Below are positions 23,383 through 36,241 of a stretch of DNA of 64,000 bases, piece after piece. The notes under the pieces were generated by a model. That model worked only from the letters and a program-made list of their open reading frames with translations. It was not told where the DNA came from and ran no database searches. Position numbers and translations under genes: made by a program. The stretch's first letter is position 1. Each line of letters opens with the position of its first letter. This stretch comes from Pomacea canaliculata (taxonomy: Eukaryota; Mollusca; Gastropoda; Architaenioglossa; Ampullariidae): positions 31,504,327 through 31,568,326 of the forward strand of contig NC_037590.1 of assembly GCF_003073045.1 (NCBI RefSeq). The letters are read 5' to 3'.

Positions 23383-24939
23383 ACAGGGTTATGTCACCTG
23401 CCAAACTTGGCCACTGAGAACCTCACACCGCTAGACTGTACAGAGATAACACTGTCAATTTCATATATACTATGGCGTATTATTCAAAAATATAAATATA
23501 TGACACCAAATACTAGAGTTCCTGAATTTCTACTCCCATGTTAACTTGGTAAATATTGTCTTCAAGATATTACCGATTGCCCCCCAAAAAAAAAAATCCA
23601 ACGATTACTGATGGAAATTATTTTAGTAAATTGGCGTGTGATTCTGGCAGAGTCTACAATAGTATATTTTATGAAGGTATAAGGGATTCGTTTTTTTTTT
23701 CCCCTTGAGGAGGGGGGGGGATTTTTAACGTATCACTCGATTATTACTCGATCGTCATTTTTGATGCATTTTCATCGGAAAAACTGTCTGAACTTGCAAA
23801 AGCTGCCCATCCGCTGACACTGGATCACATCAGCAACACGAGTCACCCACGTCTTTGCCCGAATTGTCAAGGTTAAGGTCAAATTCTCATTATGAGACAC
23901 CGCCATTTAGACCGAAAATTCTGTCACGTAGACCGATACCACAACTATTTGACTTAATTACAACAAAACCGCTGCAGCAATGAATGGACATTGAAAAATA
24001 ATGATGAATATATTTGAAAAATCAGCTGAAAGAATCGTGTGCGTTAACACACGTACTCTCTCGCGTACTTCTGTAAACATGTGGGTTAAAATATTAAATT
24101 TGTTTGTACAAATTAAGAAAACCCATGATTCATTTATGTTCTCGTTATTTTGTATAACACGCTCAACTAATAATGATCGTAAGTAATAAAGTAGTTTATT
24201 TTAATCAGTGTTTTGTCTCCTCCGCCTTATCTACTCAACAACCCAGTGTGTAGACAATAACATGTGTAGATAACAACGGCGAGACAGCGTTGCACGCAAG
24301 GCTACGCTATAATACATGTATTTAAAATGTACAGCTCGTAAAGCTCACCATATGATCGTTTTAATATTTGTATAAATATGTTCTGCCGAACTGGAACGTA
24401 GAAAAAGTCAATTGTATTTTACTTCCCGACCTCTAAAAAAATTATTATTTTAGTGTTCATCTTCAAAGAATTCGGGAAATTCCTATTTATACAAAAAACA
24501 AGTACAGTACATTTGTTTAAAAGGTGTAAATATAATTTGTTTTAAAGGAAAAGTTACTTACTGTTAAAAATTCCGAGACGTTTGTCTCTCACACCACCTG
24601 CGAAGTGGAAAATAAAAGTGGAGTGAATTTTATTGGGATTCTAGCCAATCGTATTCTTCCACACATAGGAATGTTTGTCTTGTTATTTCTGATTCGTCGC
24701 GAGGTCAGCCATCAATACACAGTCTTCGAGTCGGTAACTACGATATTTCTCGGCTTGAATTCTGTATTTTGTGTATCATTATGTATGATAGCAGAGAATC
24801 ATTGTTTAATAGAGAATTAAAAATTGTGTCGCATGTACGTTCGTTAGCATTTTATTAAAAGATTATGCTCTGATTAAACAATGTATCATTGTTACAGATA
24901 AAGTTTGGAGATTTGTGAAGCATGATATAAGAGGAAACA
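23383..24939. promoter_or_regulatory. Shared head-to-head upstream region (NCOA4 / EF-hand-death gene)
   Basis: The start codons of the two divergent genes lie at 23382 and 24940. On the minus strand, a block around 24574-24620 ends in a consensus donor (gtaagt at 24566-24571), a candidate 5' UTR exon of NCOA4. On the plus strand an acceptor (ttgttacag, ending at 24897) shows that the other gene has an upstream non-coding exon. The core promoters therefore probably lie between about 23.6 and 24.6 kb and may overlap. No TATA box was recognised. Confidence 0.4.
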
Positions 24940-27900
24940 ATGGGTGTGTACAGCAGCAGTTTTGTAATCAACCCTCAGAGTAGCAGTGCTGTCAGCTCTT
25001 ACAGCCATCCATCTAAAGCCAACTGGATCACTGCCCATGCTATTGCAACTGAATGTAGGGACACTTCAGATCTTTTGGGTTTTTTTTTACTTTGTCAATT
25101 AAGGCACTGATGGTATATTTGTTACCAAGACAGGATCATCCAGGGTTCATATCTTTGGCGCATGTAATTCCTGTCCAAAACAAACTGGTTTAACGTGACA
25201 GCCTTTGTTGTTATCAGGAAACAAAACATCAACAATGACCACTAATAATTATCACTCCTTGAGAAATGCTTAGTTTGATCACACTGCAGCATTCAAATTA
25301 TGTATTAAAAAAAAACTAGTTAAAAAATAATTAATTTACAGACGCTTGACAACACCCTTTTTATGTGAGATTCATATAGGATAATCTAAGAAGTGGCTGT
25401 TCTCTTGGGATGTTTAGAAATATATTTTAGATTAATATTAATGTGTTCAAATGTTATTTGTGTTGTTTACTTTGGATTCATAATGGTTTTCAGTAAGCAT
25501 TGCAGAAGTTGAGAGACTGTGGCTACGTTTCCAGCAGCTGGGATGCAACCAGGATGGAGTCTTATCTCCAGAAGTCCTTAATTCACCAACTCTTACATCT
25601 GATGTTTTTGTTAAAAATGTACGGTCAGACAAGCGTAGAGTTTTACTGCTACTTTGAGATTATTTTCATTTAAGTAAATAGAAAAGACTAATAGCATACC
25701 CAGCAAGTACAATCATCTTTACACTCACACTCACTCAGATTTAGTGTTTAGTTTTTTAATTTATTTATAAAAAAAAAAAATAGTTAACATATTGTAGTAA
25801 TATATTTAAACTAGAACTACAATAATTCATTTTTGTTGTTACCAGACATAGGCCATGTTAGCATTAGCAAGAGAGAAATAACATTGTCAGGATGATGTAT
25901 GTTTTGTAAGTTAAGCCATGCTTGTGGACATTTTATGAATTGCCAAACTAATCTGAGCATTTTATTTCTTCATTTATATAGATCCTGAAGTATTTTAAAA
26001 CACCAGATGGAAGAGTTACATTTGAAACTTTCCTTCGTGGTTTAAAGTGGAGTGAGTCACAGGATGTACAGGTCAAGGCCAGAGGTACCTAATATAATGA
26101 TGCAAAATCAAAATCTTTTTTTCATGTTTTTATGTGTGTGTGTTTAAGGGTGTGAGGAAGCATATATGAACATGCATAAGCTCATGATCCCATTAAAAAA
26201 TGTACTTCATTGACTGCATTCTGCAGAAGTAAGCATTGATCACTATCTCTTCAGGTATCTTTCAGATGCTTAACAATGGAAATCCAATTCCTAAGGAAAT
26301 GTTTGGTCGGATTTTGGAAAGAGTTTATCCGGGGACAGATAAAGTGAGCTTGAATATTTTTAACCATTCTTTTTAACTAACAATCCTGTTGAATAACATC
26401 ACAAAGTTTTGTTGTTCTTTTGCCTTTTGCATTATGTTTGTGGAAGTTTAGGGGTTGGCTTTTTTCACTATATAAAATGCAAGAGAACTATACAGAAGAT
26501 CATTTTAAACTAAAAAGGCTGCATTTGTCAACTTTGCTGACGATTTGGAAAAGATATATAATACAGTATTGTCTCATGAGAAAATAAAATTCATATGCAT
26601 AATCTTCTGCCAGGCCTTTACAAGACTTACAGTGTTAACTTGTTGTCAATAAAAGCTCCAGGCTTCTTGTGTTCCAACAGTCTTTCAATATTTATATCAT
26701 CAATCATGAGGTCATGGAACGTTTCATCCTGCAATCAATAATCATTTTTTTCCAATATTTATGCACTTTTTGTTTCAGAAGGAGGTAACAAAATTAAATG
26801 AGATCTTCTTCAAGACTGTAGACAAGAGAAAAGAGAGGTTGATTCATAATTTATAACAGTATTACTTAGAAATAATATTTTAGTTGTAACTGTGATGTAC
26901 AGTTGGAACTTTTCCTGTCAACTGGCTGGTTATAAAGAGAAATTAAATACTCAGTTGTGTTGCTTTGAAAACCACAATTTAGTTAAAGTGTATATGTATC
27001 TCGGGTTTTCAATACATTTTGAGGATAATTATCTGTTAGCAAAAAGCTCTGAGATCTAGAAGAATCTATGTATATGTGCATTTGCGTGCAGGACAGATTG
27101 AGGAGAATGACTTCGTCCATACAGTACTGGCATTACCAAGAGAACCCGTATTACAAATCCTTAACTTCCACATCCTACCAGAACATATGAGAGAAAATGT
27201 TCACAGAAACCTTCCAGAGGTTTGCAGTTTTGTTTTCAATTTTTTGCTTCTTTTATAAATCCAAATGATCGCTCATGTCGTTTGTTACTGTCATCTGTCA
27301 GAAATGGTTTGATCACTGAAACTCCATTTTATCAGTTTCAAGTGCCTCACAGAGGAGAGTTTACACCAGTCTACTCACCACAACAACCAGAACCTCGCTA
27401 CCAGATGCTCTCTGAACCTATGCTGCATGCAATTGCAGACAAAATTCACCGTCGGGATTGGGAATTGTTAGCCAACAAGCTTGGCTTTTTATATGCTGAT
27501 GTTGACAACTACAGGCAGATGTACCCTGATAATACACGACAACAGGTATATTTACTAAACTCTACTTTTATGAGGCAAACAAACTGATTTATTAGTTCAT
27601 GGAAAATGCTATATATCATGTCACATTTCATGGTGGTTGAGGAAAAAAAGTGGCCTACTATTTGGATTAGGACATAATCTTAATAGTGTTTTTGGTTTCT
27701 TTCACACTATATATGTACCGATTTTCTTTGTGCCACAATGTCTGAAAGGACACTTGTGGACATATTCATTATCTGTCAAATAATTAAAGGTCCTGGTATA
27801 TTGTAAGTCTTGTGCAGTTGCAATATTACTATAAACAGGCTATTATCACTCAGCACTATAAATTTTGCGTTGTGTTTTATTTTGTTTTTCCTTCATCATT

Positions 27901-28441
27901 AGTGGCTTCTATGACAAAAAGTGACTTAGAAATTAGGGCTGAACTGAGCAGCAAAATATGATCAGATTTTGCTTATGAATATTTTCTCTCAAATGTGAAC
28001 TTGATAGCATTGTAATACTTACTTGAAGTCTGATAACCACAATGCTCAATGCCCTTTTTTTGAATGCTAGTAAACCAAAATGGTCACTTCGATGTATAAT
28101 TTGTAGATTTTTAAACAGGATCTGCCTTTTTAAACCCTACTCTGTGGCATTTCAACATAGTTCCAGTGATCAGCATAGTCTAAGATATATTGAAAAGAGC
28201 AGTAAGATACAGAAGGCCAGATGAATCTAAATGGACAAAGCATAATGTGTAAGGGATCATAATGTAGCAGACAAGTTTCTTATCTCTGAATATGTAGCTC
28301 ACCTTATTAATCTTTCAACAGGTATTTCAGTTGCTTAAAGATTGGAAGGCACGCGAGGGACCACGTGCACGGTCAGACATTTTGGAGCAGGCATTGCGGG
28401 ATGTGGGCATGACAGACGTGTCGTTATTGCTGGCCCCTTAG
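24898..28441 (+). CDS. EF-hand-like protein with C-terminal death domain (8 exons)
   Basis: Coding exons are 24940-25054, 25494-25618, 25982-26084, 26255-26343, 26779-26837, 27092-27219, 27336-27545 and 28322-28441, about 315 residues in all. The N-terminal two thirds resemble calcineurin-B-type EF-hand proteins: ELSIAEVERLWLRFQQL, then NQDGVLSPEVL, TPDGRVTFETFLRGL and a loop DKR-x-x-GQIEENDF near residue 159. The loops lack several calcium ligands (position 12 of the last is D), so calcium binding is doubtful. Residues about 233-310 (EPMLHAIADKI, RRDWELLANKLG, VFQLLKDWKA, ILEQALRDVG) form a six-helix death-domain pattern. Death domains assemble signalling complexes by homotypic contact, so an adaptor role is inferred. 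I know no named family with this order. One frame step is unresolved: exon 5 leaves in phase 2 while exon 6 needs phase 1. Confidence 0.8.
24940..25054 (+). CDS. EF-hand/death gene, exon with start codon
   Basis: ATG at 24940 (context aaacaATGG), donor gtaggg, phase 1. It codes for a Ser-rich N-terminus. The exon itself begins at 24898 with 42 bases of 5' UTR. Confidence 0.8.
25494..25618 (+). CDS. EF-hand/death gene, exon 2 (first EF-hand-like unit)
   Basis: The acceptor is ggttttcag and the donor gtacgg, phase 0. Joining to exon 1 gives ATELSIAEVERLWLRFQQLG, a strong amphipathic helix, and a degenerate loop. Confidence 0.85.
25982..26084 (+). CDS. EF-hand/death gene, exon 3
   Basis: The acceptor is tttatatag and the donor gtacct, phase 1. 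It codes for ILKYFKTPDGRVTFETFLRG, an EF-hand-like helix-loop-helix. Confidence 0.85.
26255..26343 (+). CDS. EF-hand/death gene, exon 4
   Basis: The acceptor is tctcttcag and the donor gtgagc, phase 0. It codes for GIFQMLNNGNPIPKEMFGRI and onward. Confidence 0.85.
26779..26837 (+). CDS. EF-hand/death gene, exon 5 (frame step)
   Basis: The acceptor is ttgtttcag and the donor gttgat. It codes for KEVTKLNEIFFKTVDKRK. Its last codons contain an A4 run (26829-26832). One A fewer would give the phase that exon 6 needs and a full 12-residue EF loop. Confidence 0.75.
27092..27219 (+). CDS. EF-hand/death gene, exon 6
   Basis: The acceptor is tgcgtgcag and the donor gtttgc, phase 0. It codes for GQIEENDFVHTVLALPREPV and a helical connector ending HRNLPE. 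Confidence 0.82.
27336..27545 (+). CDS. EF-hand/death gene, exon 7 (death domain, first part)
   Basis: The acceptor is ttttatcag and the donor gtatat, phase 0. A Pro/Gln-rich linker (VYSPQQPEPRY) leads into death-domain helices 1-4, including the typical DWELLANKLG. Confidence 0.88.
28322..28441 (+). CDS. EF-hand/death gene, exon 8 (death domain end)
   Basis: The acceptor is ctttcaacag. It codes for VFQLLKDWKAREGPRARSDI, the helix 5-6 part of a death domain, and ends TAG at 28439-28441. Confidence 0.88.
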   Translation, partial: VFQLLKDWKAREGPRARSDILEQALRDVGMTDVSLLLAP

Positions 28442-31338
28442 TGTGGATTATCTGTTCCTTCACTGAGCTGTGTTTGAAATGCTTTTTTAGTGGATGTTTC
28501 TCACATTTCACATAAGAAGGAGACATTACTTTAAGGTGAAAGTGTACTCCAGAAAAAAGTTTTGGTTTTAAAGATTTTATGACAGAATAATCAAATATAA
28601 AATAGCCATCTAAAAAAAATAAGTGATCACAATGAAAATGACTGCAATCAATGATATTTTTTAAATGTATTATTTTTTTCAAAATAACTTTCATACAGTA
28701 TCAAAATACATAGATCATTGATTTAAGTGTCTTTGTAAAGTAAAAACTATTATTTAAATTTTCAAGAATGCACATTTTGATACTTTCAAAAGTCTTGAAA
28801 ATATTCGCAGTCAAAGTGGGGACCCCCAAAAATTTAACGAGACAACAGGAAAATTGTTTCTTTAAAAGCCAAATACTGCCAGAATAATGTTAATATCAAT
28901 ATGCCACTGCTTGTAATTGTAGATTAATTATGCATGAATATGACTACAACATTTCATTACTGTAGCTTTAACCCATCCTGAGATTTTTTTCTGAAAGTGA
29001 ACGCACCATGGCCAAAAAAAATGCGTTTGGAGAAAATGGAAAAGTATAAATTGATGAGGAAAGGTGTGAAAAACTAATTTACTCAACAAATGCATCTGAA
29101 CATTATGTATTAAATGTTAAAGTATCAGAAAATCTGTTGTTATCTCAAACTCGACCATGGCATCCCAGAACTGCTACTTTCAGGAGTATACGTTCACCTT
29201 AAGACAGCTTTCTAATCAGTTTCTGACAGAAGCTTATTACCTGTTTACAATTCAGGGTTTTTATTGACCAGCATCTTGATAATATGAATGTAGAATGTGT
29301 GTGTGTTGTCTGTCGAAGACTTTTTTAATGCTATGAGTGGTTTTGGTGAGCATGAATTCAACCATAGAAAAGAGATTTTAAAGTTTATAAAATATCCAAT
29401 CTTGGCTGAAAAGTTTACTAATCATAAGTCTTTAAAGTTATTCCACAAACAGATGGATCTGTTTAATGGACTTGTGTTCTAGACTTAGTCTACTATTAGA
29501 TTTATTTCAGCTTGTATCAGCTTGCCCCTCTGTGTGTGTGTCTTTCACTACCTTTTTCTTTAATTTGTCTCTTTTGGTGACAACATTTTGATCATTCAGC
29601 ATTCCGTCCATTTTAGAAGTAATTATTTTTAGACGAGTTGTGATAAAATATGATTTACACTTTACAAATATAGATAAACACTGAGAAGAGGATTAATCTG
29701 TCATGTTATACTTTCGTTGTATACATATTACAGTATTAAAGTTCTCAACATTTGAAAATCGAAAGTTTTGAAATTTGAAAGGCCCTTCATCTTGTCTTGC
29801 AACATTCATTAATTTTCATATCCTATAAAAATGGGAAAAATATGTTCAGGTGACAGAAAGAGGAATTTAATGGACATACAGAAGTTGCATATAACCCCTT
29901 CATTAGAGATCTTATTTTTATTTTAGCTGTTTGAGTAAACAATTGTAAATGTACATCAAACTTGAATTGAGTACTTACTATATGAGATGGGGTTTTGACC
30001 ATACTATACAACTGATCTATAGAGGGGAGTAACTGAAGACATAGTTCGGGTTAGCTGAATATTCCAGGGTCTAGGAGATTAGCCATAACTGCCAATGACA
30101 CTACATTTTTTTAAATGGCATTTTATGCTTTTCCTTTTGGCACCATGCGACAGATGAGTGAGAGGTTAAAATGCCCTGCTGCCACATACAACAGCAGTAA
30201 TGCTTTGATGACTGCAGGCTCTCCTGTCAAGAGATGGCATTTACAGAGGAAATTATTTCAGCTTGCCATTTGAACATCAGACGCTGCTTTTTTTATCACC
30301 CAGTTGCTTTTCTTTCACAGAGTGCATTTCCCCCTCTCCCTTCCCCTCATCCCCCATGAAAGAATGACATGCACAGAGTTTGATGAGATTCTGGCTTGCA
30401 CACAAAACAAGCTGAAAAGTACAGTTCTTGAACTTTTCTAATGTGGCTGGCAGATATCAAAGCCCTTTATTCCTTTTAGGTTGTGGGAAGAGGAAATCGT
30501 AAAATACACTAAGCCTCTTGTATACTATAAGCTTCCCTCCATTTGTCAGTTGGTTTGACAATGTCCCTTGGATCAGGCTGCAGCCATGTTCCTGACATTA
30601 TATAATAATGTTCCTTCTTTTTTTTCAGTCTATGACACTAACCGTGGTGTCTCCGGATTTTCTAAATGTCAACGTTTGTGGATATTCATAACTTTCTCCA
30701 CACCTAGCTTCAGGTCTTTATCATACTTGATCATGTTATGCCATGCTTTCTTTTTCACTTTGCCAAGATTTAAACAGATCTTCAGCCGTCCCGTTCCTTC
30801 CCAGTGTAAAGTAGGTATTCCCCTTCGTTAGTTGGGGAACGAGTTGAAGCGAGTTCTCGCTTTTCTCGGGGCAGAGGCCAGTGTTTTGCGAGTAGGGTGC
30901 ACATCTCATCTCCCTCGTACCCGCTTAAGAGCTGCATGGGTCGAATAGGAGAGTATGAGCCACGTGGTATCAGACCAGTTTCCTTAATTTTGGACTTCCT
31001 CACTATATGCAAACTACGAATTTTTATTACATACATGAAAGGAATCTCGCCTTCAAAAAGGTTTCAAAACGATTTTGTTAAGACTGTGGTGGGTTTTATT
31101 TTACCTGTGACTTGTTCAGCGAGACCTCGTATCTTCAGAAAAAAGTCGTCGAGAAAGCTAAAAGCAGAGTTGAGAAGATATAGGATGCGACACTCCAACG
31201 GTCAGTGACCTATAGCTCACTCTCGTGAAGTATTGTAAGTAATTTTCGTTTGCTCTCGGCGACAGCCGTAAAGGTCACCGCAGGAAAAATTTCCACGTCT
31301 GCTTTTTGTCGACGAAATCATGTCTTGAAAACGCCTGG

Positions 31339-31445
31339 TGATAAATGTCTGTGGGGTGGCGGAGGTTGATGAGTCGGTGGTCCCTCTTTTCTATTGTCCT
31401 TAGTTCAACTCACCTCCGTCAACCCCCGTCACCCCACATTTATCA
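31339..31445. repeat. Imperfect palindrome (hairpin)
   Basis: The left arm (31339-31380, TGATAAATGT then GTGGGGTGG) and the reverse complement of the right arm (about 31407-31445, TGATAAATGTGGGGTGACGG) match over roughly 35 bases with small gaps. The loop is about 26 bases. There is no coding content. Confidence 0.65.
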
Positions 31446-33599
31446 CATTTACATGGGAACAATTTTGGGGTTTTTTTTTTTCTTTTTCTTTATACAGTCC
31501 GTCTGAGGGCTACAGTCGTAATTATTTTTAGATATGCCAGGTAGTTACTGTGCAATGCCAGGCTGCCCTGCAAGCAAAAGTTAACGCAATTCATCTATTT
31601 TTAATTTAGGAAATCGTGTCACACAGAACTCCGCCGAAGAAATTAATGGGTAGCTCAGAGTACCTCTTATCCACTTACAACTTCTCTTTCCCCTCCATAC
31701 CTATACAGTAATGTCACACATAATTCGTTTTGCTTCAGTAAAGATCTATACACCTACCAAAACTGACTGTTAAATTGAAAAAAAAAAAAACTGAAAGACT
31801 TTGCTGACAAAGTCAGTTGTTTCTTAGCCATCCATATAGTAGTAAGTACAGGGGCATCCCAGAAAAATCCCTCCAGCAGTGCATAGAAACATGACAGAGG
31901 AGGGTTGGAAAGTGTATTAGACATGAGAGAGCTTGTTTTAAAATGGAAACTATATATACTTTTATTAAATCAACTGTTTGTGATACCAGTCCCGTTACTT
32001 TTCGGACACATCTAATACAATCTGAAGTGTTAAATGTATGTGCATTTTTATGTGCTACCTATGTGAGTTTAGAAGTAGGCTTATTATTAAAAGCTTGTTT
32101 GTAAATTAACAAAGTTTTACAAATATTTCTAATTCAGTCAGGTTTTTACTTAAAAAGGATTTGAACAAACAGTAATTCTGTGTTTGTAGGGTCGTGTGTG
32201 TAGAGGGGGGGGGGGGAGCTTTTTTTCCTTGAGTTAACAGACGCTTACAAACTTGAATGCAGTCAATCACATCACACAGGTGTGGAAATCAATGATAACA
32301 AAAATCTATTTTTACTCTGCTTAGGCGATGATGTGTCAGTTGTGCTAGACAGAGATAAAGTTGATCAGATTTATGTCATGACAAAGATAAAGGACCAAAG
32401 CAGACTTGCAAACGAACAGTAGAGAGCCAACTATGGGTGCCTGCTCGAAACCAGGTCCGCTGGCGAGGTGTTGGTCCTTGATGAGCAACAAGGACTAAAC
32501 TAAGATAAAGGCAGAATGTTCCCAGAACTACAGTAGGTCAGAGTATTTTAAAATGCGTCGGTTTTACAAAATATCAAGTTAGTAAATACCTGAAGCACAA
32601 ATACTATCTAATTGCACACTTCCTTTCAGACTAATAAGTTGTTTTATTTCACCTATTATGTGCGAAACCATTCCTGGTCTGTTTGATATGTGTGTGGGTG
32701 TCGATTATTTTAGCGATATTCCTGCTTCGTACATTAGACAAAAACTGGGAAAGTTCTCTAGTTAGAGTTGAATTTAGTTCATAGCAAAACAAGAAAAAAG
32801 AGGAGGAGTTGTGTATGACTGTAGGTCAAGCTTCTACGCGACCTGTCAGCGCTGATTCACTATGCAGGTGAGGTGTCGGTGGTTCATCTGCTTTTATCGT
32901 CCATGGTTGGATGCTGCGCTTGTCAACAAGTGCATTCCGCGTTAGCTGGTGACTGTGCGCCACCTGGCGTACAGAACGGCTGTTAGTTGGCCACACCAAA
33001 ACGAAGGTTTTGTTGTTGTTTTTTATCTACAACATCATGCAGATCGTTGATGCTAACATAATAGGAATCTGGCTTACAATATAATGTGTAGACATCTCTT
33101 TCCTTCCTCCTCTCTCTCTCTCTTGGTGTCTACCCTGGACGCCATGCAGCAGGTCATAATGAAAACGTCATTGTATGCGTCTGTTGAAAACCAGCAGATT
33201 TCTATGACCGTTGTCCAAATTTTTTTTGTTTATTACTAATTCATCACGTCACTGCACTTGGTAAAGGCCATAGTCCCATACTCGAATGGCCTTATGGGCA
33301 GTGAACTATTAGTGGTTCACCGTGTCAAGGGTATGAGGTAGAAAGTGCCACATTTTTACCTTCCCTGGCTACCCAGTCCTGGGGCATGTTCATGTAGTCT
33401 GTAACCATGGACAAAGTGGGGAAATCAATGAAATAATTCTCGTCTCCATCGCTACGACGAACTGTCTAGACCACGTGGATATTGATTTATATTTTATCAC
33501 ATGCAATCTGTGCCCCTGCTTTATAACTACGGACCCTGGAGGTGAGGCAGCATCCGAAAAGTTTGAACACCGCTTCTTAGCTACGGAGACATGGTGATT

Positions 33600-33770
33600 G
33601 CCCTTGACATACCCGAGACAAGGATTTACCCTCGGTCCATAAATATAGCCCTTGATGTGGAAGAAACGGGAGATTTCCAGTTCCAAGCTTGGGAGAGGCT
33701 CAACCCACCGACCTTTTACTTTAAAGTCGACTGCATTTATGTCGCACGCATTGCTCAACGTGGATTACAC
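33600..33770 (-). mobile_element. Possible tRNA-derived SINE
   Basis: The minus strand reads GTCGACTTTAAAG, AAAAGGTCGGTGGGTTGAGCC, then CTCTCCCAAGCTTGG. This looks like the anticodon arm and B box (GGTTGAGCCTC, one base short of GGTTCGAGCCC) of a tRNA-like head, followed by a non-tRNA body. The A box is not clear and the ends are approximate. Confidence 0.4.
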
Positions 33771-34633
33771 ATAGCGATGACTTGCAGTTCCAAGGAACTA
33801 TACCGAGCACACAATCTAGAGCAAGACATAGGAAGGAGATAAATAACTCGACATAATGTCACACGGAGGAAGAGAGAACGCCTGTCAAGAAGCAGACAGA
33901 AGACGGAAGGGAATATAAAATTTGCACCCTTGCCAGTCACCTCTGTCGTCTGGTGACATTTTGCACCCCACTAAAAGGCAGGGTCCAAAGTTGTGCTATT
34001 ATGAAGGTGACCGTGCTCCACATATAAGCTTTCTTATTCAAAAAGTGGGGAAATGAATGTTGAGCATCCCACATATAGCTTGCAGATCGCAAGTACACAG
34101 CTACCTCTGAGGTATTGAGAACTCCGGTTCCCAGAAGTTTATTGAGACGTCTGGTTCATAACCTGTATCTGTGATATCGAGACGTCCAGTTTAAAGATGT
34201 CTATACCTCCTGTCTATAGCTGCGGACTACAAGGAGAAGAAAGAGGCCGCCCTTCTTTCCCGACAAGTTCAATTTGACTGCCGCAATGGTCTTTGGGGAA
34301 CGCACCAACGATCGAAGGGAACACATTAATGCCGCGGGTTTGTTTTGCCTCCACTCAATACCTGGAGCTCCATCAAGCCCTCAGTCTTGCCTCTGCTTCA
34401 TCAAACCTTCTGTAGCTATAGTTGTACATGTACACTGTACGCAAGACGAGAACCTCTGGTTTATTAGTCGATCTTCTTGTTTTGTGCCTAAATATTTACA
34501 GGATCCCGCAGTGGTTGTGGTGCAATATAGCCTAGGGGTAACCTTCCCTCTTCTTCAAAACTACAGCCCCAGAAGGATCATTGCAATTATCATTTTAAAT
34601 TCTTTTGCCCATACATGCTTGAGTGCAATACAA

Positions 34634-34652
34634 GTGTGTGTGTGTGTGTGCA
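34634..34652. repeat. (GT)n microsatellite
   Basis: A short uninterrupted GT run in intergenic DNA. Confidence 0.8.
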
Positions 34653-36241
34653 CGCTTTGAGAGCATGTCTTGTGTCTGTGTATGTTTGGTGGGGTAGGTT
34701 TGGGAGAGGCTACCCGTGAAGAAATTTTCTTTAGCAATGCTGATCACGCACTTTCGCTCACTTCCTCATTCAAATCATCTTTCTGAATGTTCAAGGACAA
34801 AACAACAACAACAAGAAGCTCAGTGAAAGATCTATTGCTCTAATTCTGGGTGAATACACCCGTTTCATTCTTGAAATACATATCTACAATCATCATCACA
34901 TCATCATCATCACTTCAGCACATCTATACATTTTTGCACATTGTGAATCGCATCTTAACATTAGGTTATGGGAGGAAAAGGGGTACTTTTCCCCTTCCTA
35001 ACCCCCATTATTTTGCTCCATTCTTCTTCGATCCTCCTCCTTTCCCCACTGTTCCGTTCTGCGCAAAACTGTTGTGCTAGCACTGCGTGAGATTTGCTGA
35101 CACCATCATTACCACAAACAAGTGAGATAAAGGTCACTAGGCGATAGGAACTGTTATAGCTCTGGTATAACCACCCGAACGATATGCAGTCAGTCACTGA
35201 CCCACACATCGTAACTCTACCCCTAGTTATTGTAGCTTCAATGACTTATGTCACATTGCTGATATATTTATAGAAAGTCGCTCGGCTGGTCCTGGGTGAA
35301 CATTCCTTACACCTGGAATAGACTGGGGTAGTGTGCACGTTATTGTACACCCTTTTTCAAATCCAACAGGTGAGCGAATCCCAGGAAAGGGGACTGTTCT
35401 CAAAGTAGGAAAGCTAGCTAACCACAGTTTTGGATTCCAGCACAGCGAGGTTTAATGTGAGAAAGGTAATGATAATGTGTCTGTTTGGGCATTTTATTTT
35501 AAGTTTTTATTGTAATAAAACAGCATCGTCGGTTCTCATACCCATTATCTATTTCTACAGCGCATTCTCATAATAATAGCTATCACACTCACAAAATGAC
35601 ATTCCTCCAACCTCCATCACTCTCCTCCCCGCCCACCCGCCGTAAAGAGAAGCGTGGGTGGGTTTCGTCACAGCTGAGGGTTAAAGTCCGAGCATGCAAA
35701 AATGCAATGGCAGGGTTAACCGCGGAGAATTCGTACGCTTGGAGTAGCAGAAAAATGCACGTTCACTAGACTGCTTGCTAAAGAACTTAAAATGAATCGA
35801 AACATTTGCTCCCCACCCCAAAAAAAGCTAGGCTCTCTCGAAGGTATATTCTGGGGCCTTTGTTGGCGCACACACACACACAGTCCACCCCTATCACCAG
35901 CCAAAAAAGGAAATCTCGACATAGTAAAGTGCATTAAGTAAATAAACGGTCAGGTCGCGAATGCAAGGACTAGAAGGGGTTGGATGGCTGGGGATTAAGG
36001 ACTTTTCACTAAGGAGTGGGTATGAATCTCCAGCCTTTGACAATGAAGTTCTAGTGCACGGATGTCATGTACATAAATGTAAATGTCTACAGGGACGCAC
36101 TTAGTTGTTGGGTTTTATTTATCTTTTCTCAAATGACTGGACTGAGTTGAGTAAGTTTAACATGCTCAGAACGAAGAAAATGCCGTCAGGAATATGCGTA
36201 TGTACGACAGGAGTCTTGTTTCCTGAAGGACTGCCCAAAAC

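Noticed and set aside
32873..32878. ATGCAG directly before gtgagg, a possible two-codon first exon
   Set aside because: It is too short to distinguish from chance and far from any clear acceptor.
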